Positions 1 to 8,830 of a stretch of DNA of 64,000 bases are shown here, piece after piece (the stretch's first letter is position 1; each line of letters opens with the position of its first letter). Source of the stretch: Amycolatopsis bullii (GTDB taxonomy: Bacteria; Actinomycetota; Actinomycetes; Mycobacteriales; Pseudonocardiaceae); assembly GCF_014654205.1 (NCBI RefSeq), contig NZ_BNAW01000019.1, positions 1 through 64,000 of the forward strand. Reading direction: 5' to 3'. Both the position numbers and the translations under genes were made by a program. The notes under the pieces were generated by a model that made no database searches, had not been told where the DNA came from, and worked only from the letters and a program-made list of their open reading frames with translations.

Positions 1-1131
1 CGATCTGGCCCCGCCGCGCCGGGACGCCGGTTGCGCGGCCAGTGCCTGCCGCAGCTCGGCCCAGCCGCCCGGCCCGGGCCGGTCCGGCACCACGGCGTAG
101 AGCAGCCCGCCGAGCTCGGTCGCCACCGGGCGGCTGCCGATGCCCTGCGAGATCCGCTCGAGCAGGGCGAGCCGCAGCCCTTCGGCGTCCCGCCCGTCAC
201 CGCCGGTGACCTCGATGACGACCACGCGGTGCGGCTCGTCGGACAGGTCCAGCTCCGCCATCGCCTTGCGCGGGTTCGCGTTGCCTTCGAGCACCGCGCG
301 CAGCAGCTCGGCCGACGCCCGGCGCTGCGCGTCGGTGTGCGCGCGGCGCCGCAGCAGGTGCAGCGCGACGACCGGGGCGGCGTCGGCGAAGGCGGCCGCG
401 CGCTCGTCGGAGACCGGCCCGGCGACCACCGCCCACATCGACCCGAGCAGCTCGCCGCCCATCCGGATCGGCACGATCAGCCGCGGCAGCGTGCCGTCGC
501 GCTGGGCCGGGACGAAGATCGTCTGCCGGCCGCGGGACAGCTCGCGGAACACCCCGCGCGACCGGAACCGCGCGAGCACGTCGTCGGGGATGCGCCGGCC
601 CATGATCGTGGCGACGCGCGCGGGGTCGGTCAGGTCCTGGCGCGCGGAGTAGGCGAGCACGCGCGAGTTGGTGTCCTCGATGGTCACCGGCGCGTCGACG
701 ACGCTCGCGACGGCGTCGGCCAGCCGGAACAGGTCGCCGGAACCGGGGTCGAGGTCCTCGGACTCGTCGGCGAGGGCGTCGAGGACGGTCCGCAGCAGCC
801 AGACCAGCTGCGCCCACGACGTCGCCGCGTGCACCTGGATCAGCGCGATCCCGCTGGCCTTCGCGGCCCGCTTCACCGCCGGTTTCGCGGCCAGCGGCGG
901 CTTGAGCAGCACGGCGGCGGCGCCCTGCGCGGCGCTCTGCTTCACCAGTTCGGCGGCATCCTCGGGGCCGGTCGTGGCGACCCCGAGCACCAGGTCGCCC
1001 GCGGACAGGGTGAGGGCGCCGCCGGGTTCGGCGATGACGACGTCGGCGACCGCGGGCGAGTCTTCGGGCACTTGGAGCGCGTGCAGCAGCGTCGGCCCCA
1101 CCCGGTCGACCACGCTGCGCACCGAAACCAC
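1..1131 (-). CDS. PucR/CdaR-type transcriptional regulator (C-terminus outside window)
   Basis: Seen: an open minus-strand frame runs off the left edge with about 377 N-terminal residues in the window. It begins VVSVRSVVDRVGPTLLHAL and has a PucR-like N-terminal domain (around residues 1-120, including GDLVLGVATTGPEDAAELV), then a GAF-like middle (FRLADAVASVVDAPVTIED) and a GGDEF-like stretch typical of CdaR/PucR proteins. The C-terminal PucR helix-turn-helix expected for the family would lie beyond base 1. GTG at 1131 is taken as the start; GTG at 1122 is equally possible. It is divergent from the methyltransferase at 1182 across about 50 bp. Family role: a one-component regulator, often of purine, sugar-acid or amine catabolism; the ligand cannot be told. 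Confidence 0.75.
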   Translation of the reverse strand, partial: MVSVRSVVDRVGPTLLHALQVPEDSPAVADVVIAEPGGALTLSAGDLVLGVATTGPEDAAELVKQSAAQGAAAVLLKPPLAAKPAVKRAAKASGIALIQVHAATSWAQLVWLLRTVLDALADESEDLDPGSGDLFRLADAVASVVDAPVTIEDTNSRVLAYSARQDLTDPARVATIMGRRIPDDVLARFRSRGVFRELSRGRQTIFVPAQRDGTLPRLIVPIRMGGELLGSMWAVVAGPVSDERAAAFADAAPVVALHLLRRRAHTDAQRRASAELLRAVLEGNANPRKAMAELDLSDEPHRVVVIEVTGGDGRDAEGLRLALLERISQGIGSRPVATELGGLLYAVVPDRPGPGGWAELRQALAAQPASRRGGARS

Positions 1132-1181
1132 CCGAGCATTCTCGCCGAGAAACCCGTGGACGGCTCGGTAGGGTCGGTGCG

Positions 1182-1802
1182 GTGAGTGACGCCCGGCAGG
1201 TCGTGGAAAGCGGTTACGACAGGATCGCCCAGCGGTACCTCGAGTGGAGCGCGCGGATCCCGGACGATCCGCGGCGGCGGTTCGCCGCGGAGCTGACCGG
1301 CCGTCTCGACGACGGCGCCCCGGTACTCGACCTCGGCTGCGGCGCCGGGGTGCCGAGCACCGCGGCGCTCGCCGAACGGCACGACGTCCTCGGCGTCGAC
1401 CTCTCCGAGGCACAACTGGCACTGGCGCGGCGGAACGTCCCCGGCGCGCGGTTCCGGCGGGGCGACATGACCGGACTGTCCTTTCCGGACGGCAGTTTCG
1501 CGGCCGTGACGGCGTTTTACTCGGTGCTGCACGTGCCGCGCGAAGAGCAGGGCGCGCTCTTCGCGGGGATCGCGGCATGGCTGCGTCCCGGCGGGTGGTT
1601 CCTGGCCGCGCTCGGGTGCAGCGAAGCGAACGGTGTCGAGACCTCGTGGCTGGGCGCGCCGATGTTCTTCAGCAGCCATTCCCCGGCGGAGAACCGGCGG
1701 CTGCTCGAAGCGGCCGGGTTCACCCTCGACGTGGACGAAACCGTGACGATGCAGGAGCCGGAGGGCCCGGCGACCTTCCACTGGGTGCTCGGCAGGCGCT
1801 GA
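1182..1802 (+). CDS. class I SAM-dependent methyltransferase
   Basis: A 206-aa Rossmann methyltransferase. Motif I VLDLGCGAGVP lies at residues 48-58, the acidic motif II at VLGVDLSEAQL, and post-motif segments are FPDGSFAAVTAFYSVLHV and LRPGGWFLAAL. The family transfers a methyl group from S-adenosylmethionine to a small molecule; the substrate is not evident. No Shine-Dalgarno precedes the GTG. A TAGGGT (TANNNT-type -10) at 1169-1174 ends 7 nt before it, so the mRNA is probably leaderless. It stands between a divergent PucR regulator and a convergent FAD monooxygenase, so it looks monocistronic. Confidence 0.85.
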   Translation: MSDARQVVESGYDRIAQRYLEWSARIPDDPRRRFAAELTGRLDDGAPVLDLGCGAGVPSTAALAERHDVLGVDLSEAQLALARRNVPGARFRRGDMTGLSFPDGSFAAVTAFYSVLHVPREEQGALFAGIAAWLRPGGWFLAALGCSEANGVETSWLGAPMFFSSHSPAENRRLLEAAGFTLDVDETVTMQEPEGPATFHWVLGRR

Positions 1803-1810
1803 GCGGCGCC

Positions 1811-3361
1811 TCAGCGGGACAACACCGCCGTCAGCACCCGCCACAGCTCGCCGGCCGGGTCCTCGGCCGGCTCCCGGGACCGCCACGCGACGATCCCGTC
1901 GGGACGCACCAGCGAAGCGCCGCCTTCCGAAAGCCCGTAGCGTGCCGCGAAAACGTCGTCCTCGACCACGTGGCAGTCGAGGCGGACGTGCAGCTCCGCC
2001 GCGATGTCCGCCGCGGCGGGCTGCCACCGCGTACCGTCGCCCGCGCACAGCAGCACCCACGAATGCCCGAGCAGGTCCACAGTGGACTCCAGTCCCGGCG
2101 CCCGGAAGCCGGGCCGTCCGGTCGGCGCCTGGACGTCCTCGACGCGCTCGCCGTCGTCCGGCTCCTCCGCGAGCACCGCCGTCGAGCGGTAGCGGAAGCC
2201 GAGCGTGATCGCCAGCTGGTCCTCGGCCTTCGTCAGCCCGGAGACGTCGAGGTCGGGGTGCATGCGCTGCTTCATGTTGTGCAGCGACGTGTCGATGACC
2301 ATCCGCGCGATCGGCCGCCGCTCGGCTTCGTAGGTGTCGAGCAGCGCCGGGCCCGCTTCGCCGCGCAGCACCGCGGCGAGCTTCCACGCGATGTCCGCGG
2401 CGTCGCCGACCGCCGTGTTGCCGCCCATCCCGCCGGTCGGCGGGGTCACCTTCGCCGCGTCGCCGACCAGGAACACGCGCCCGGCGCGGAACCGGTCGGC
2501 GAGCCGCGCGGCGACCTCCCACGAGCCGGTCCAGACGATCTCCGGCTCCAAGTCCGGCAGGTCGGTGGCGGCGCGGATCATCGCGACCAGCCGGTCGTGG
2601 GTGAAGTCGGCCGGACTTTCGCCACGCTCGGGGAAGTAGTCCGGCGCGAAGACGTACCGGTTCGGCACGTCGGTGTTGACGAACCCGGCGGTGAAGCCCG
2701 GGTGCTGCAGGTAGAACAGGTCGGACACTCCTGACTGGACGCGGTCGCCGAGGTCCGCGTCGAACACCACGCCGAGGCAGTGGCTCAGCGCGTCCATCCC
2801 GGTGGTCCCGATGCCCAGCCGCTGCCGGATCCCGCTGCGCCCGCCGTCGGCGGCCACGACGTAGTCCGCGCGCACCACGGTTTCCTCGCCGGAATCCCGG
2901 TGGCGCAGCGTCGCGGTGACGCCGTCGTCGTCCGGTTCCAGGCCGGTCAGCTCGGTCCGGAACCGCACCCGCGCGCCCGCCTTTTCCGCGTGCGCCAGCA
3001 GGATCGGCTCCACGACGTCCTGGCCGGCCATGCCCGCGGGCAGGGTCGTCGACGCCGAGACGTCGAACTCGCTGCCGTCCTGGACGAGCCGGTGCAGCAC
3101 CCGGCCGGCCAGGCTGGTCGCGACGGTGATCCGCAGCCCCTGCGACGCCCGCGGGCTCGCCGCGAGCACTTCGCGGTCGATTCCCGCCCAATGGAACAAC
3201 TCCATGGTCCGCCAGCTCTGCCCGGCGGCGCGCGAGTGGACCGACGTCCCCGCGTGCCGCTCGACGGCCAGCACGTCCACCCCGGCCTGCGCCAGGAACA
3301 GCGACGCCGACAGTCCGCCCAGCCCGGCCCCCACGACCAGGACCTGCACCCGCTCCGTCAC
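1811..3361 (-). CDS. FAD-dependent aromatic monooxygenase (PheA/TfdB type)
   Basis: A 516-aa class A flavoprotein hydroxylase. Seen: GxGxxG dinucleotide motif at residues 9-16 (VVGAGLGG), the DG motif YVVAADGGRSGIRQ around 167-180, the GD motif GRVFLVGDAAKVTPPTGGM around 294-312, and a C-terminal thioredoxin-like tail, as in phenol/2,4-dichlorophenol hydroxylases and polyketide hydroxylases. The predicted reaction is NAD(P)H- and O2-dependent hydroxylation of an aromatic ring. GTG at 3361 is chosen because GGGAGATAGTT precedes it. The gene is divergent from metY across about 175 bp. No catabolic partner genes are beside it, so the substrate is unknown. Confidence 0.85.
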   Translation of the reverse strand: MTERVQVLVVGAGLGGLSASLFLAQAGVDVLAVERHAGTSVHSRAAGQSWRTMELFHWAGIDREVLAASPRASQGLRITVATSLAGRVLHRLVQDGSEFDVSASTTLPAGMAGQDVVEPILLAHAEKAGARVRFRTELTGLEPDDDGVTATLRHRDSGEETVVRADYVVAADGGRSGIRQRLGIGTTGMDALSHCLGVVFDADLGDRVQSGVSDLFYLQHPGFTAGFVNTDVPNRYVFAPDYFPERGESPADFTHDRLVAMIRAATDLPDLEPEIVWTGSWEVAARLADRFRAGRVFLVGDAAKVTPPTGGMGGNTAVGDAADIAWKLAAVLRGEAGPALLDTYEAERRPIARMVIDTSLHNMKQRMHPDLDVSGLTKAEDQLAITLGFRYRSTAVLAEEPDDGERVEDVQAPTGRPGFRAPGLESTVDLLGHSWVLLCAGDGTRWQPAAADIAAELHVRLDCHVVEDDVFAARYGLSEGGASLVRPDGIVAWRSREPAEDPAGELWRVLTAVLSR

Positions 3362-3448
3362 AACTATCTCCCTGTCTGTGAATCTCCCTTGCAGATATCT
3401 TAGAGTCAGAGAGACTTGATTGGCAAGGCAAGTTGGCTCCCAGGACGT

Positions 3449-3491
3449 GGGACGGGTTGGGTAGGCCGTTCGGCCCAAGTAGCTTCGTCCC
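3449..3491 (+). promoter_or_regulatory. structured 5' leader of metY-metX (candidate)
   Basis: Within the roughly 110-nt leader upstream of metY, GGGACG (3449-3454) can pair with CGTCCC (3486-3491). This encloses a second stem, TTGGG (3457-3461) with CCCAA (3474-3478), and an inner CCG-TT-CGG hairpin. A nested structure ahead of a methionine operon suggests post-transcriptional control. The conserved core of SAM-IV or S-box riboswitches is not visible, so no class is assigned. Confidence 0.3.
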
Positions 3492-3535
3492 GGCAGCCCT
3501 TCCGCGAACCCCTTGAGCCGCAAGGAGAAAAACCG

Positions 3536-4840
3536 ATGACCGAGACTTCGGCGTGGTCCTTCGAGACCAAGCAGATCCACGCGGGCGCCGCGCCGGACCC
3601 GGCCACCGGGGCACGGGCGACGCCGATCTACCAGACGACGTCGTACGTCTTCCGGGACAGCCAGCACGGCGCCGACCTGTTCAGCCTCGCCGAGCCCGGC
3701 AACATCTACACGCGGATCATGAACCCCACCCAGGACGTGCTGGAGCAGCGGCTCGCGGCGCTCGAAGGCGGGGTTGCGGCGCTGGCGTTCGCGTCCGGCT
3801 CGGCCGCGACCACGGCGGCGATCCTGAACCTCGCGGGCGCGGGCGACCACTTCGTCTCCAGCCCGTCGCTCTACGGCGGCACCTACAACCTCTTCCACTA
3901 CACGCTGCCGAAGCTCGGCGTCGAGGTCACGTTCATCGAGGACCAGGACGACCTGGAGCAGTGGCGCGCCGCCGTCCGGCCGAACACGAAGCTGTTCTTC
4001 GCCGAGACGCTGGCCAACCCGGGCAGCAACGTCCTCGACATCCGCGGCGTCGCCGACGTCGCGCACGAGGCCGGCGTCCCGCTCGTCGTCGACAACACCG
4101 TGCCGACGCCGTACCTGCTGCGCCCGATCGAGCACGGCGCCGACGTCGTCGTGCACTCCGCGACGAAGTACCTCGGCGGCCACGGGACCACGGTGGCCGG
4201 CGTGCTCGTCGACGGCGGCACGTTCGACTTCGGCCGGAACCCGGACAAGTTCCCGGGCTTCAACGAGCCGGACCCCAGCTACCACGGCCTCAAGTACTGG
4301 GAGGCGCTCGGCCCGGGCGCGTACGCGGCGAAGGCGCGCGTCCAGATCCTGCGTGACACCGGCGCGGCGATCTCGCCGCTGAACAGCTTCCTCATCCTGC
4401 AGGGCATCGAGACGCTGTCCCTGCGCCTCGAGCGGCACGTCTCGAACGCGCAGGCGCTGGCCGAGTGGCTGGAGCAGCGCGACGAGGTCGAGAAGGTCTA
4501 CTACGCCGGCCTGCCGTCGAGCCCGCACCACGCCAACGCGCAGAAGTACCTGCCGCGCGGCGCGGGCGCGGTCCTGTCGTTCGACCTGCGTGGCGGCGTG
4601 GAGGCGGGCCGGAAGTTCGTCGACGGCACCGAGCTGCACAGCCAGCTGGTGAACATCGGCGACGTCCGCAGCCTGATCGTGCACCCGGCGTCGACCACGC
4701 ACAGCCAGCTGACCCCGGCGGAGCAGCTCTCCAGCGGCGTCACGCCCGGGCTGGTCCGGCTGGCCGTCGGGCTGGAGGGGATCGAGGACCTCAAGGCCGA
4801 CCTCGAGGCCGGATTCCGGGCGGCCAAGGCGGAACTGTGA
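3536..4840 (+). CDS. metY: O-acetylhomoserine sulfhydrylase (aminocarboxypropyltransferase)
   Basis: A 434-aa PLP enzyme of the Cys/Met metabolism family. It makes homocysteine from O-acetylhomoserine and sulfide in methionine synthesis. Seen: N-terminal FETKQIHAGAAPDPATGAR, FASGSAATTAAILNL around the PLP phosphate site, DNTVPTPYLLRP, and the PLP lysine in HSATKYLGGHGTT (K211). Length matches MetY rather than the shorter MetB/MetC. ATG at 3536 follows AAGGAGAAAAACCG; an in-frame extension to 3416 lacks a ribosome site. The stop overlaps the metX start (GTGA), so the two are translationally coupled. Confidence 0.95.
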   Translation: MTETSAWSFETKQIHAGAAPDPATGARATPIYQTTSYVFRDSQHGADLFSLAEPGNIYTRIMNPTQDVLEQRLAALEGGVAALAFASGSAATTAAILNLAGAGDHFVSSPSLYGGTYNLFHYTLPKLGVEVTFIEDQDDLEQWRAAVRPNTKLFFAETLANPGSNVLDIRGVADVAHEAGVPLVVDNTVPTPYLLRPIEHGADVVVHSATKYLGGHGTTVAGVLVDGGTFDFGRNPDKFPGFNEPDPSYHGLKYWEALGPGAYAAKARVQILRDTGAAISPLNSFLILQGIETLSLRLERHVSNAQALAEWLEQRDEVEKVYYAGLPSSPHHANAQKYLPRGAGAVLSFDLRGGVEAGRKFVDGTELHSQLVNIGDVRSLIVHPASTTHSQLTPAEQLSSGVTPGLVRLAVGLEGIEDLKADLEAGFRAAKAEL

Positions 4841-5946
4841 CGGTGACCGGCGCCTGGCGGGTCGGTGACCCGCCGGGCCGCCGGAAGTTCGTCACCGGCC
4901 CGGGCGCGCTCGCGCTCGAGGCCGGTGGCGTGCTGCCTTCGTTCACGCTCGCCTACGAGACGTGGGGGACGCTGAACTCCGACGCGTCCAACGCGATCCT
5001 CGTCGAGCACGCGCTGACGGGGGACAGCCACGCGGCCGGGCCCGCCGGACCGGGGCACCCGAGCGCGGGCTGGTGGGACGGGCTGATCGGGCCGGGCAAG
5101 GCGGTGGACACGAACGAGTTCTTCGTCGTGGTCCCGAACGTGCTGGGCGGCTGCCAGGGCTCGACCGGGCCGTCGTCGCTTTCACCCGATGGGCGGCCGT
5201 GGGGCAGCCGGTTCCCGGTGGTGACGGTCCGGGACCAGGTGGCGGCCGAGGCGGTGCTGGCGGACGCGCTGGGGGTGGCGCGCTGGGCGGCCGTCATCGG
5301 CGGGTCGATGGGCGGGATGCGCGCGCTGGAGTGGGCGGTGACGCTACCCGGACGGGTGGCGTCGGTGCTGGTCCTGGCGTCGACCGCGCGGGCGTCGGCG
5401 GAGCAGATCGCCTGGGCCGCACCGCAGCTGCACGCGATCCGCAGCGACCCGTTCTTCCACGGCGGCGACTACTACTCGGCCGTGGACGGGCCGGTTCGCG
5501 GGCTCGGCATCGCCCGGCGGATCGCGCACGTCACCTACCGCAGCGAACCGGAGCTGGCCGAGCGGTTCGGCCGTTCGCCGCAGGACGGCGAAGATCCCCT
5601 GCGCGGCGGCCGGTTCGCCGTCGAGTCCTATTTGGACCACCACGCGGCCAAGCTGGCCCGCCGCTTCGACGCCAACAGCTACCTGGTGCTGACGGAGTCG
5701 ATGAACACCCACGACATCGGCCGCGGCCGCGGCGGCGTGGCGGCCGCGCTGGGCCGGGTGACGGCGCGGGCGGTGGTCGCCGGCGTCGACAGCGACCGGC
5801 TCTACCCGCTGTACCAGTCGGCGGAGATCGCGGCGGGCATCCCGGGCGCGCCGGAGCCGTCGGTGGTGACGTCGCCGTACGGGCACGACTCGTTCCTCAT
5901 CGAAACCGGCCAGATCGCGGCCCTGGTGAAGCACCTGCTGGGATAG
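4837..5946 (+). CDS. metX: homoserine O-acetyltransferase
   Basis: A 369-aa alpha/beta-hydrolase-fold acyltransferase supplying O-acetylhomoserine to MetY next door. Seen: nucleophile elbow IGGSMGGMRALEWA (Ser157), FTLAYETWGTLNSDASNAI near the N-terminus, LTESMNTHDIGRGRGG, the acid in GVDSDRLYPLYQ, and the catalytic histidine in SPYGHDSFLIE. All features and the usual length (about 370 aa) are intact. GTG at 4837 overlaps the metY stop by 4 bp. The next gene converges 5 bp downstream, so the operon is metYX only. Confidence 0.95.
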   Translation: MTVTGAWRVGDPPGRRKFVTGPGALALEAGGVLPSFTLAYETWGTLNSDASNAILVEHALTGDSHAAGPAGPGHPSAGWWDGLIGPGKAVDTNEFFVVVPNVLGGCQGSTGPSSLSPDGRPWGSRFPVVTVRDQVAAEAVLADALGVARWAAVIGGSMGGMRALEWAVTLPGRVASVLVLASTARASAEQIAWAAPQLHAIRSDPFFHGGDYYSAVDGPVRGLGIARRIAHVTYRSEPELAERFGRSPQDGEDPLRGGRFAVESYLDHHAAKLARRFDANSYLVLTESMNTHDIGRGRGGVAAALGRVTARAVVAGVDSDRLYPLYQSAEIAAGIPGAPEPSVVTSPYGHDSFLIETGQIAALVKHLLG

Positions 5947-5951
5947 GGCCC

Positions 5952-6458
5952 CTAGTCGGAGACGGCCTCGGAGATCCAGGGGGCCACCGGGAGGTCGCGG
6001 TCCAGGCACTCCACCGACAGCCGGATGGTCCAGCGCAGCGCCTGCAGGACGAGGCTGTCGACCTCGTCCGGGGCCGCGTTGGCGAGGGCGATCTCGACCT
6101 GCTCCTGCGCGGCTTCGGTGTTGCCGTGGACCTCCGCGAGCAGCGTCCGGACCGCGGTCCGCACCGGCGGGTCGGCTTGGTCGATCGAGACCTCTTCGCC
6201 GTCCTCGTCGAACACCTGGACCTTCACCGGTGCGCTGCCGCCGTCGCCGAGCGTGGAGACCATCGCGCTGCACTCGCCGAAGAGCAGCAGCATGAGGGCC
6301 TTCGTCTCGTCCGCGCGGGCCTGCGGCTCGGCGGCCGACGGGGCGACCTCGCCCAGCGCTTCGGCGTCGTCGCCGAGGCTCAGCGCGGTCAACGCGCGCT
6401 GAGCCTTCTCGACGAGCCGCCGCTCCTGCTCGCTCCAATCGGGGTCCACGTGCCCCAT
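5952..6458 (-). CDS. hypothetical acidic helical protein
   Basis: A 168-aa soluble, acidic, mostly helical protein. No family is recognised. There is no signal peptide, membrane segment or metal motif. It begins MGHVDPDWSEQERRLVEKA and has a central VFDEDGEEVSIDQADPP loop followed by two long helices. ATG at 6458 is the first sensible start; the frame stays open further upstream to 6569 but that part overlaps the 3' end of the TetR gene. It is convergent with metX and tandem after the TetR repressor (46 bp gap), so it may be co-transcribed with it. Confidence 0.6.
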   Translation of the reverse strand: MGHVDPDWSEQERRLVEKAQRALTALSLGDDAEALGEVAPSAAEPQARADETKALMLLLFGECSAMVSTLGDGGSAPVKVQVFDEDGEEVSIDQADPPVRTAVRTLLAEVHGNTEAAQEQVEIALANAAPDEVDSLVLQALRWTIRLSVECLDRDLPVAPWISEAVSD

Positions 6459-6504
6459 CAAACACCACCACGGCGCTCGTGGGGATACCTTGATCCGCCA
6501 AGGG

Positions 6505-7095
6505 TCATCCGGCCGCGCGAAGGGCACCCAGCGCGAGCCGGCAGAGCAGTTCGGCGAGCTCGTCGTCACCGAGATGGCGGTTGTACGGGGTCGAGTTGAT
6601 CAGTCCGAACACGGCGTGTGCCGCCGACCGGGCCTGCCGTTCTCCCAGGTCCGGCACGGCTTCGCGGATCACCCGCACCCACACCTCGACGTACTGGCGC
6701 TGGAGCGCGCGCACCTGCTTGCGGTCGGCGTCGGTGAGGTTGGCGAGGTTGCGCTCTTGAACGGTGATCAACGCCGGGTGCGCGAGCGCGAAATCGACGT
6801 GGAAGCGCACCAGGCCGGTCAGCGTGTCGTCGGGCTCGCCCGGCCGGGCGGCCCGCGCCGTGCCGCCGTCGAGCAGGTAGCGGCTGATCGAGTTCAGCAT
6901 CTCGCCGAGGATCGCGTCCTTGCTGCGGAAGTGCCGGTAGAGCCCCGGCCCGGAGATGCCGACCGCGGCGCCGATGTCGTCGATGCCGACACCGTGGAAG
7001 CCGTGGTGGGCGAACAGCTCGGCGGCCGCGGACAGGATCTGTTCGCGCCTGCTCGCCTTCTCGCCGTTCACGAGAGGGGTGGGGTTGGCCGGCAT
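6505..7095 (-). CDS. TetR-family repressor of the accD1-accA1-acd operon (predicted)
   Basis: A 196-aa TetR protein. The helix-turn-helix (residues about 17-63) is REQILSAAAELFAHHGFHG with GPGLYRHFRSKDAIL. The ligand domain resembles regulators beside accD1-accA1-fadE19 loci in other actinobacteria (Rv2506-type). A perfect inverted repeat lies 22 bp upstream of its ATG, and the same motif occurs twice before accD1 at 9967. This supports autoregulation plus control of that operon, presumably relieved by a branched-chain acyl-CoA; the effector is inference. A TAAACT -10 just upstream of the ATG suggests a leaderless message. Confidence 0.85.
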   Translation of the reverse strand: MPANPTPLVNGEKASRREQILSAAAELFAHHGFHGVGIDDIGAAVGISGPGLYRHFRSKDAILGEMLNSISRYLLDGGTARAARPGEPDDTLTGLVRFHVDFALAHPALITVQERNLANLTDADRKQVRALQRQYVEVWVRVIREAVPDLGERQARSAAHAVFGLINSTPYNRHLGDDELAELLCRLALGALRAAG

Positions 7096-7116
7096 CCGGT
7101 CAGTTTAGAGCGGCAG

Positions 7117-7132
7117 GTTAGCGAGCGCTAAC
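7117..7132. promoter_or_regulatory. TetR operator, GTTAGCG-AG-CGCTAAC
   Basis: A perfect 7+2+7 inverted repeat, 22 bp upstream of the TetR start and overlapping its likely core promoter. The same half-sites recur at 9910-9925 (perfect) and 9938-9953 (one change) upstream of the accD1 operon. Confidence 0.8.
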
Positions 7133-7189
7133 GTCACTGCGCCCCGGCCCTGGCTGCGGTGCGCCGAGGGCACCGCAGCCAGGGACCGG

Positions 7190-8788
7190 TCACGCGGTGC
7201 AGGCCGCCGCGCCCAGCTTGACGGCCGAAGGTGCGCCCGACGGGCCGTTGGCGGTGAAGCCGAGCGACACCGCCGCTCCCGCGCCCAGGGACGGGCTGTA
7301 GGTCGGCGCGCTCACGGTCACCGTGGTCCCCGACTGGGTGAAGGTGCCGTTCCAGCCGCTGGCGATGGTGGCCCCGGCGGGCAGGGTGAACACGACCGTC
7401 CACGGATTGGCGGCGCTCGCCGCGATGTTGGTGACGGTCAGCGTGCCCTGGAAGCCGCCCTGCCAGGAATTGTCCAGTTTCCACGCCGTCGTGCACCCGC
7501 CGGTGCCGCCGCCGCTCGTCGTGGTCGTCGGGGTGGTCGACGTCGGGTCGGGGCCGCCACCGGCGGGCGGGATGAGGTACGGCTGGAGGATGCTCTGCTT
7601 CGCCTGGTTGACCGTGGTCCAGTCGTCGTTGAGGATGCCGCCGGTGTCCCCGGAGTTGGGGTTCCACGACCAGTAGGTGAACGAGATGCCGTTGACACCC
7701 GTCCCCGTGTAGGCCATCAGCTTTTCCAGCCACACCTTGTCGACCGGGTTCGCCAGCGTGGTGCCGAACTCGCCCATCATCAGCGGCGCGATGTTCTGCT
7801 TGTACAGGTAACCCCAGTAGTGGTCCCAGATCGCGGTCAGGTTCGCCGGGTAGTCGGGGGCGCTGAACCAGGGCTGGTTGTAGACCGAGGTGGCGTACTC
7901 GTGCGGGGAGTACACCAGCCGGCCGGGCACGGACAGGCGGACCGGGAACTCGCCCGCCTTCGACAGGTTCCCGCCCCACCAGCCGCAGTCCTCGTCGTTG
8001 GACGGGTCGCCGTCCCACACGTTCGACAGCCCGCCGCTGGGGCAGCTGACGCCCTCGACGAAGATCAGCCAGTTCGGCTGCACGCCGAGGATCGCGTTCC
8101 CGGCGCGTTCGGCGGCGAGCCGCCAGTCGCGGGCGGTGTCGCCGCAGCCCCAGCACGCGCCGGTCGCGGCCGGGTTGGTGCCCTCGGCGTGCGGCTCGTT
8201 GTGCAGGTCGGCGCCGATGACCGTGGTGTTGCCCGCGTAGTGCTGGGCGAGCGTCTTCCAATCGTTGATCCAGGTGCTTTCCGGGACGCCGGCGGTGTAC
8301 CAGAGCGCGGTCTGCCCCGCGCTGGTCGGCCGGTGCCGGTCGAGGATGACGCGCATCCCCTTCTGCCCCGCGTAGCCGATCACCTTGTCGAGGATCTGCA
8401 GCGGGGAAAGCCCGACCAGGTCGGGGTTGGTGTAGTCGTTGATCCCGGTGGCCGTGGCGCCGGGTTTCAGCGCGTCGTCGGAGAACGGCACGCGCAAGGT
8501 GTTGTAGCCCAGCTGCGCCATCTGGTCGAGCTGCTGGCGCCAGGTGCGGCTGGACCACAGGCCGTGGAAGGTCTTGTTGTCGGTCTCCATCCCGAACCAG
8601 TTGATGCCGGTCAGCCGGACCGTCGCCCCCGTGCTGTCCAGGATCTTGTTGCCGCTGGTGTGCAGGTACCCGGTGCCCGTACCGCCGGCCGCCGCCGCGA
8701 CCTGGCCGGTCGCGCCGAAGGCGACCAGGCTGCTCGCGGTCACCACGGCCGCGGCCAGCAGGCCGAACGCCTTTCTCAGCTGCGTCAT
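7190..8788 (-). CDS. secreted endoglucanase, GH5 catalytic domain with CBM2
   Basis: A 532-aa secreted cellulase. Residues 1-34 form a signal peptide (TQLRKAFGLLAAAVV, then ...GQVAAAA). The GH5 domain follows, with the acid/base in HNEPHAEG (Glu198) and the nucleophile in MMGEFGTTL (Glu340), and a DRHRP motif. A Thr/Pro/Gly linker (PTSTTPTTTTSGGGTGG) joins it to a C-terminal CBM2 cellulose-binding module of about 100 residues with flanking cysteines and surface tryptophans. It hydrolyses internal beta-1,4-glucan bonds outside the cell. ATG at 8788 follows AAAGGAGA. A CebR-type box lies about 30 bp upstream, so cellobiose induction is likely. Confidence 0.95.
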   Translation of the reverse strand: MTQLRKAFGLLAAAVVTASSLVAFGATGQVAAAAGGTGTGYLHTSGNKILDSTGATVRLTGINWFGMETDNKTFHGLWSSRTWRQQLDQMAQLGYNTLRVPFSDDALKPGATATGINDYTNPDLVGLSPLQILDKVIGYAGQKGMRVILDRHRPTSAGQTALWYTAGVPESTWINDWKTLAQHYAGNTTVIGADLHNEPHAEGTNPAATGACWGCGDTARDWRLAAERAGNAILGVQPNWLIFVEGVSCPSGGLSNVWDGDPSNDEDCGWWGGNLSKAGEFPVRLSVPGRLVYSPHEYATSVYNQPWFSAPDYPANLTAIWDHYWGYLYKQNIAPLMMGEFGTTLANPVDKVWLEKLMAYTGTGVNGISFTYWSWNPNSGDTGGILNDDWTTVNQAKQSILQPYLIPPAGGGPDPTSTTPTTTTSGGGTGGCTTAWKLDNSWQGGFQGTLTVTNIAASAANPWTVVFTLPAGATIASGWNGTFTQSGTTVTVSAPTYSPSLGAGAAVSLGFTANGPSGAPSAVKLGAAACTA

Positions 8789-8816
8789 CTGCTCTCCTTT
8801 GAGCGAAACGTCGTTC

Positions 8817-8830
8817 TGGGAGCGCTCCCA
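8817..8830. promoter_or_regulatory. CebR/CelR operator TGGGAGCGCTCCCA
   Basis: A perfect 14-bp palindrome identical to the known binding site of the LacI-family cellulose regulators CebR (Streptomyces) and CelR (Thermobifida). It is 28 bp upstream of the cellulase start. A solitary GTTAGCG half-site of the neighbouring TetR operator lies at 8837-8843. Confidence 0.92.

Noticed and set aside
3393..3400. AGATATCT palindrome as an operator
   Set aside because: Only 8 bp, no partner copy, and no nearby regulator; too short to support a call.
3416..3535. SAM-IV or S-box riboswitch before metY
   Set aside because: Phrases such as CCGGCAGCCCT and GGTTGGGTAGGCCGTT recall SAM-IV pieces, but the conserved GGCAACCCTCC...GGGGTGCC core and its order are missing.
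942..3614. Very long minus-strand reading frame (about 890 codons)
   Set aside because: It is an antisense shadow caused by high GC. Composition is Arg/Ala/Gly-rich without domains, and it crosses the clear methyltransferase and monooxygenase genes in other frames.
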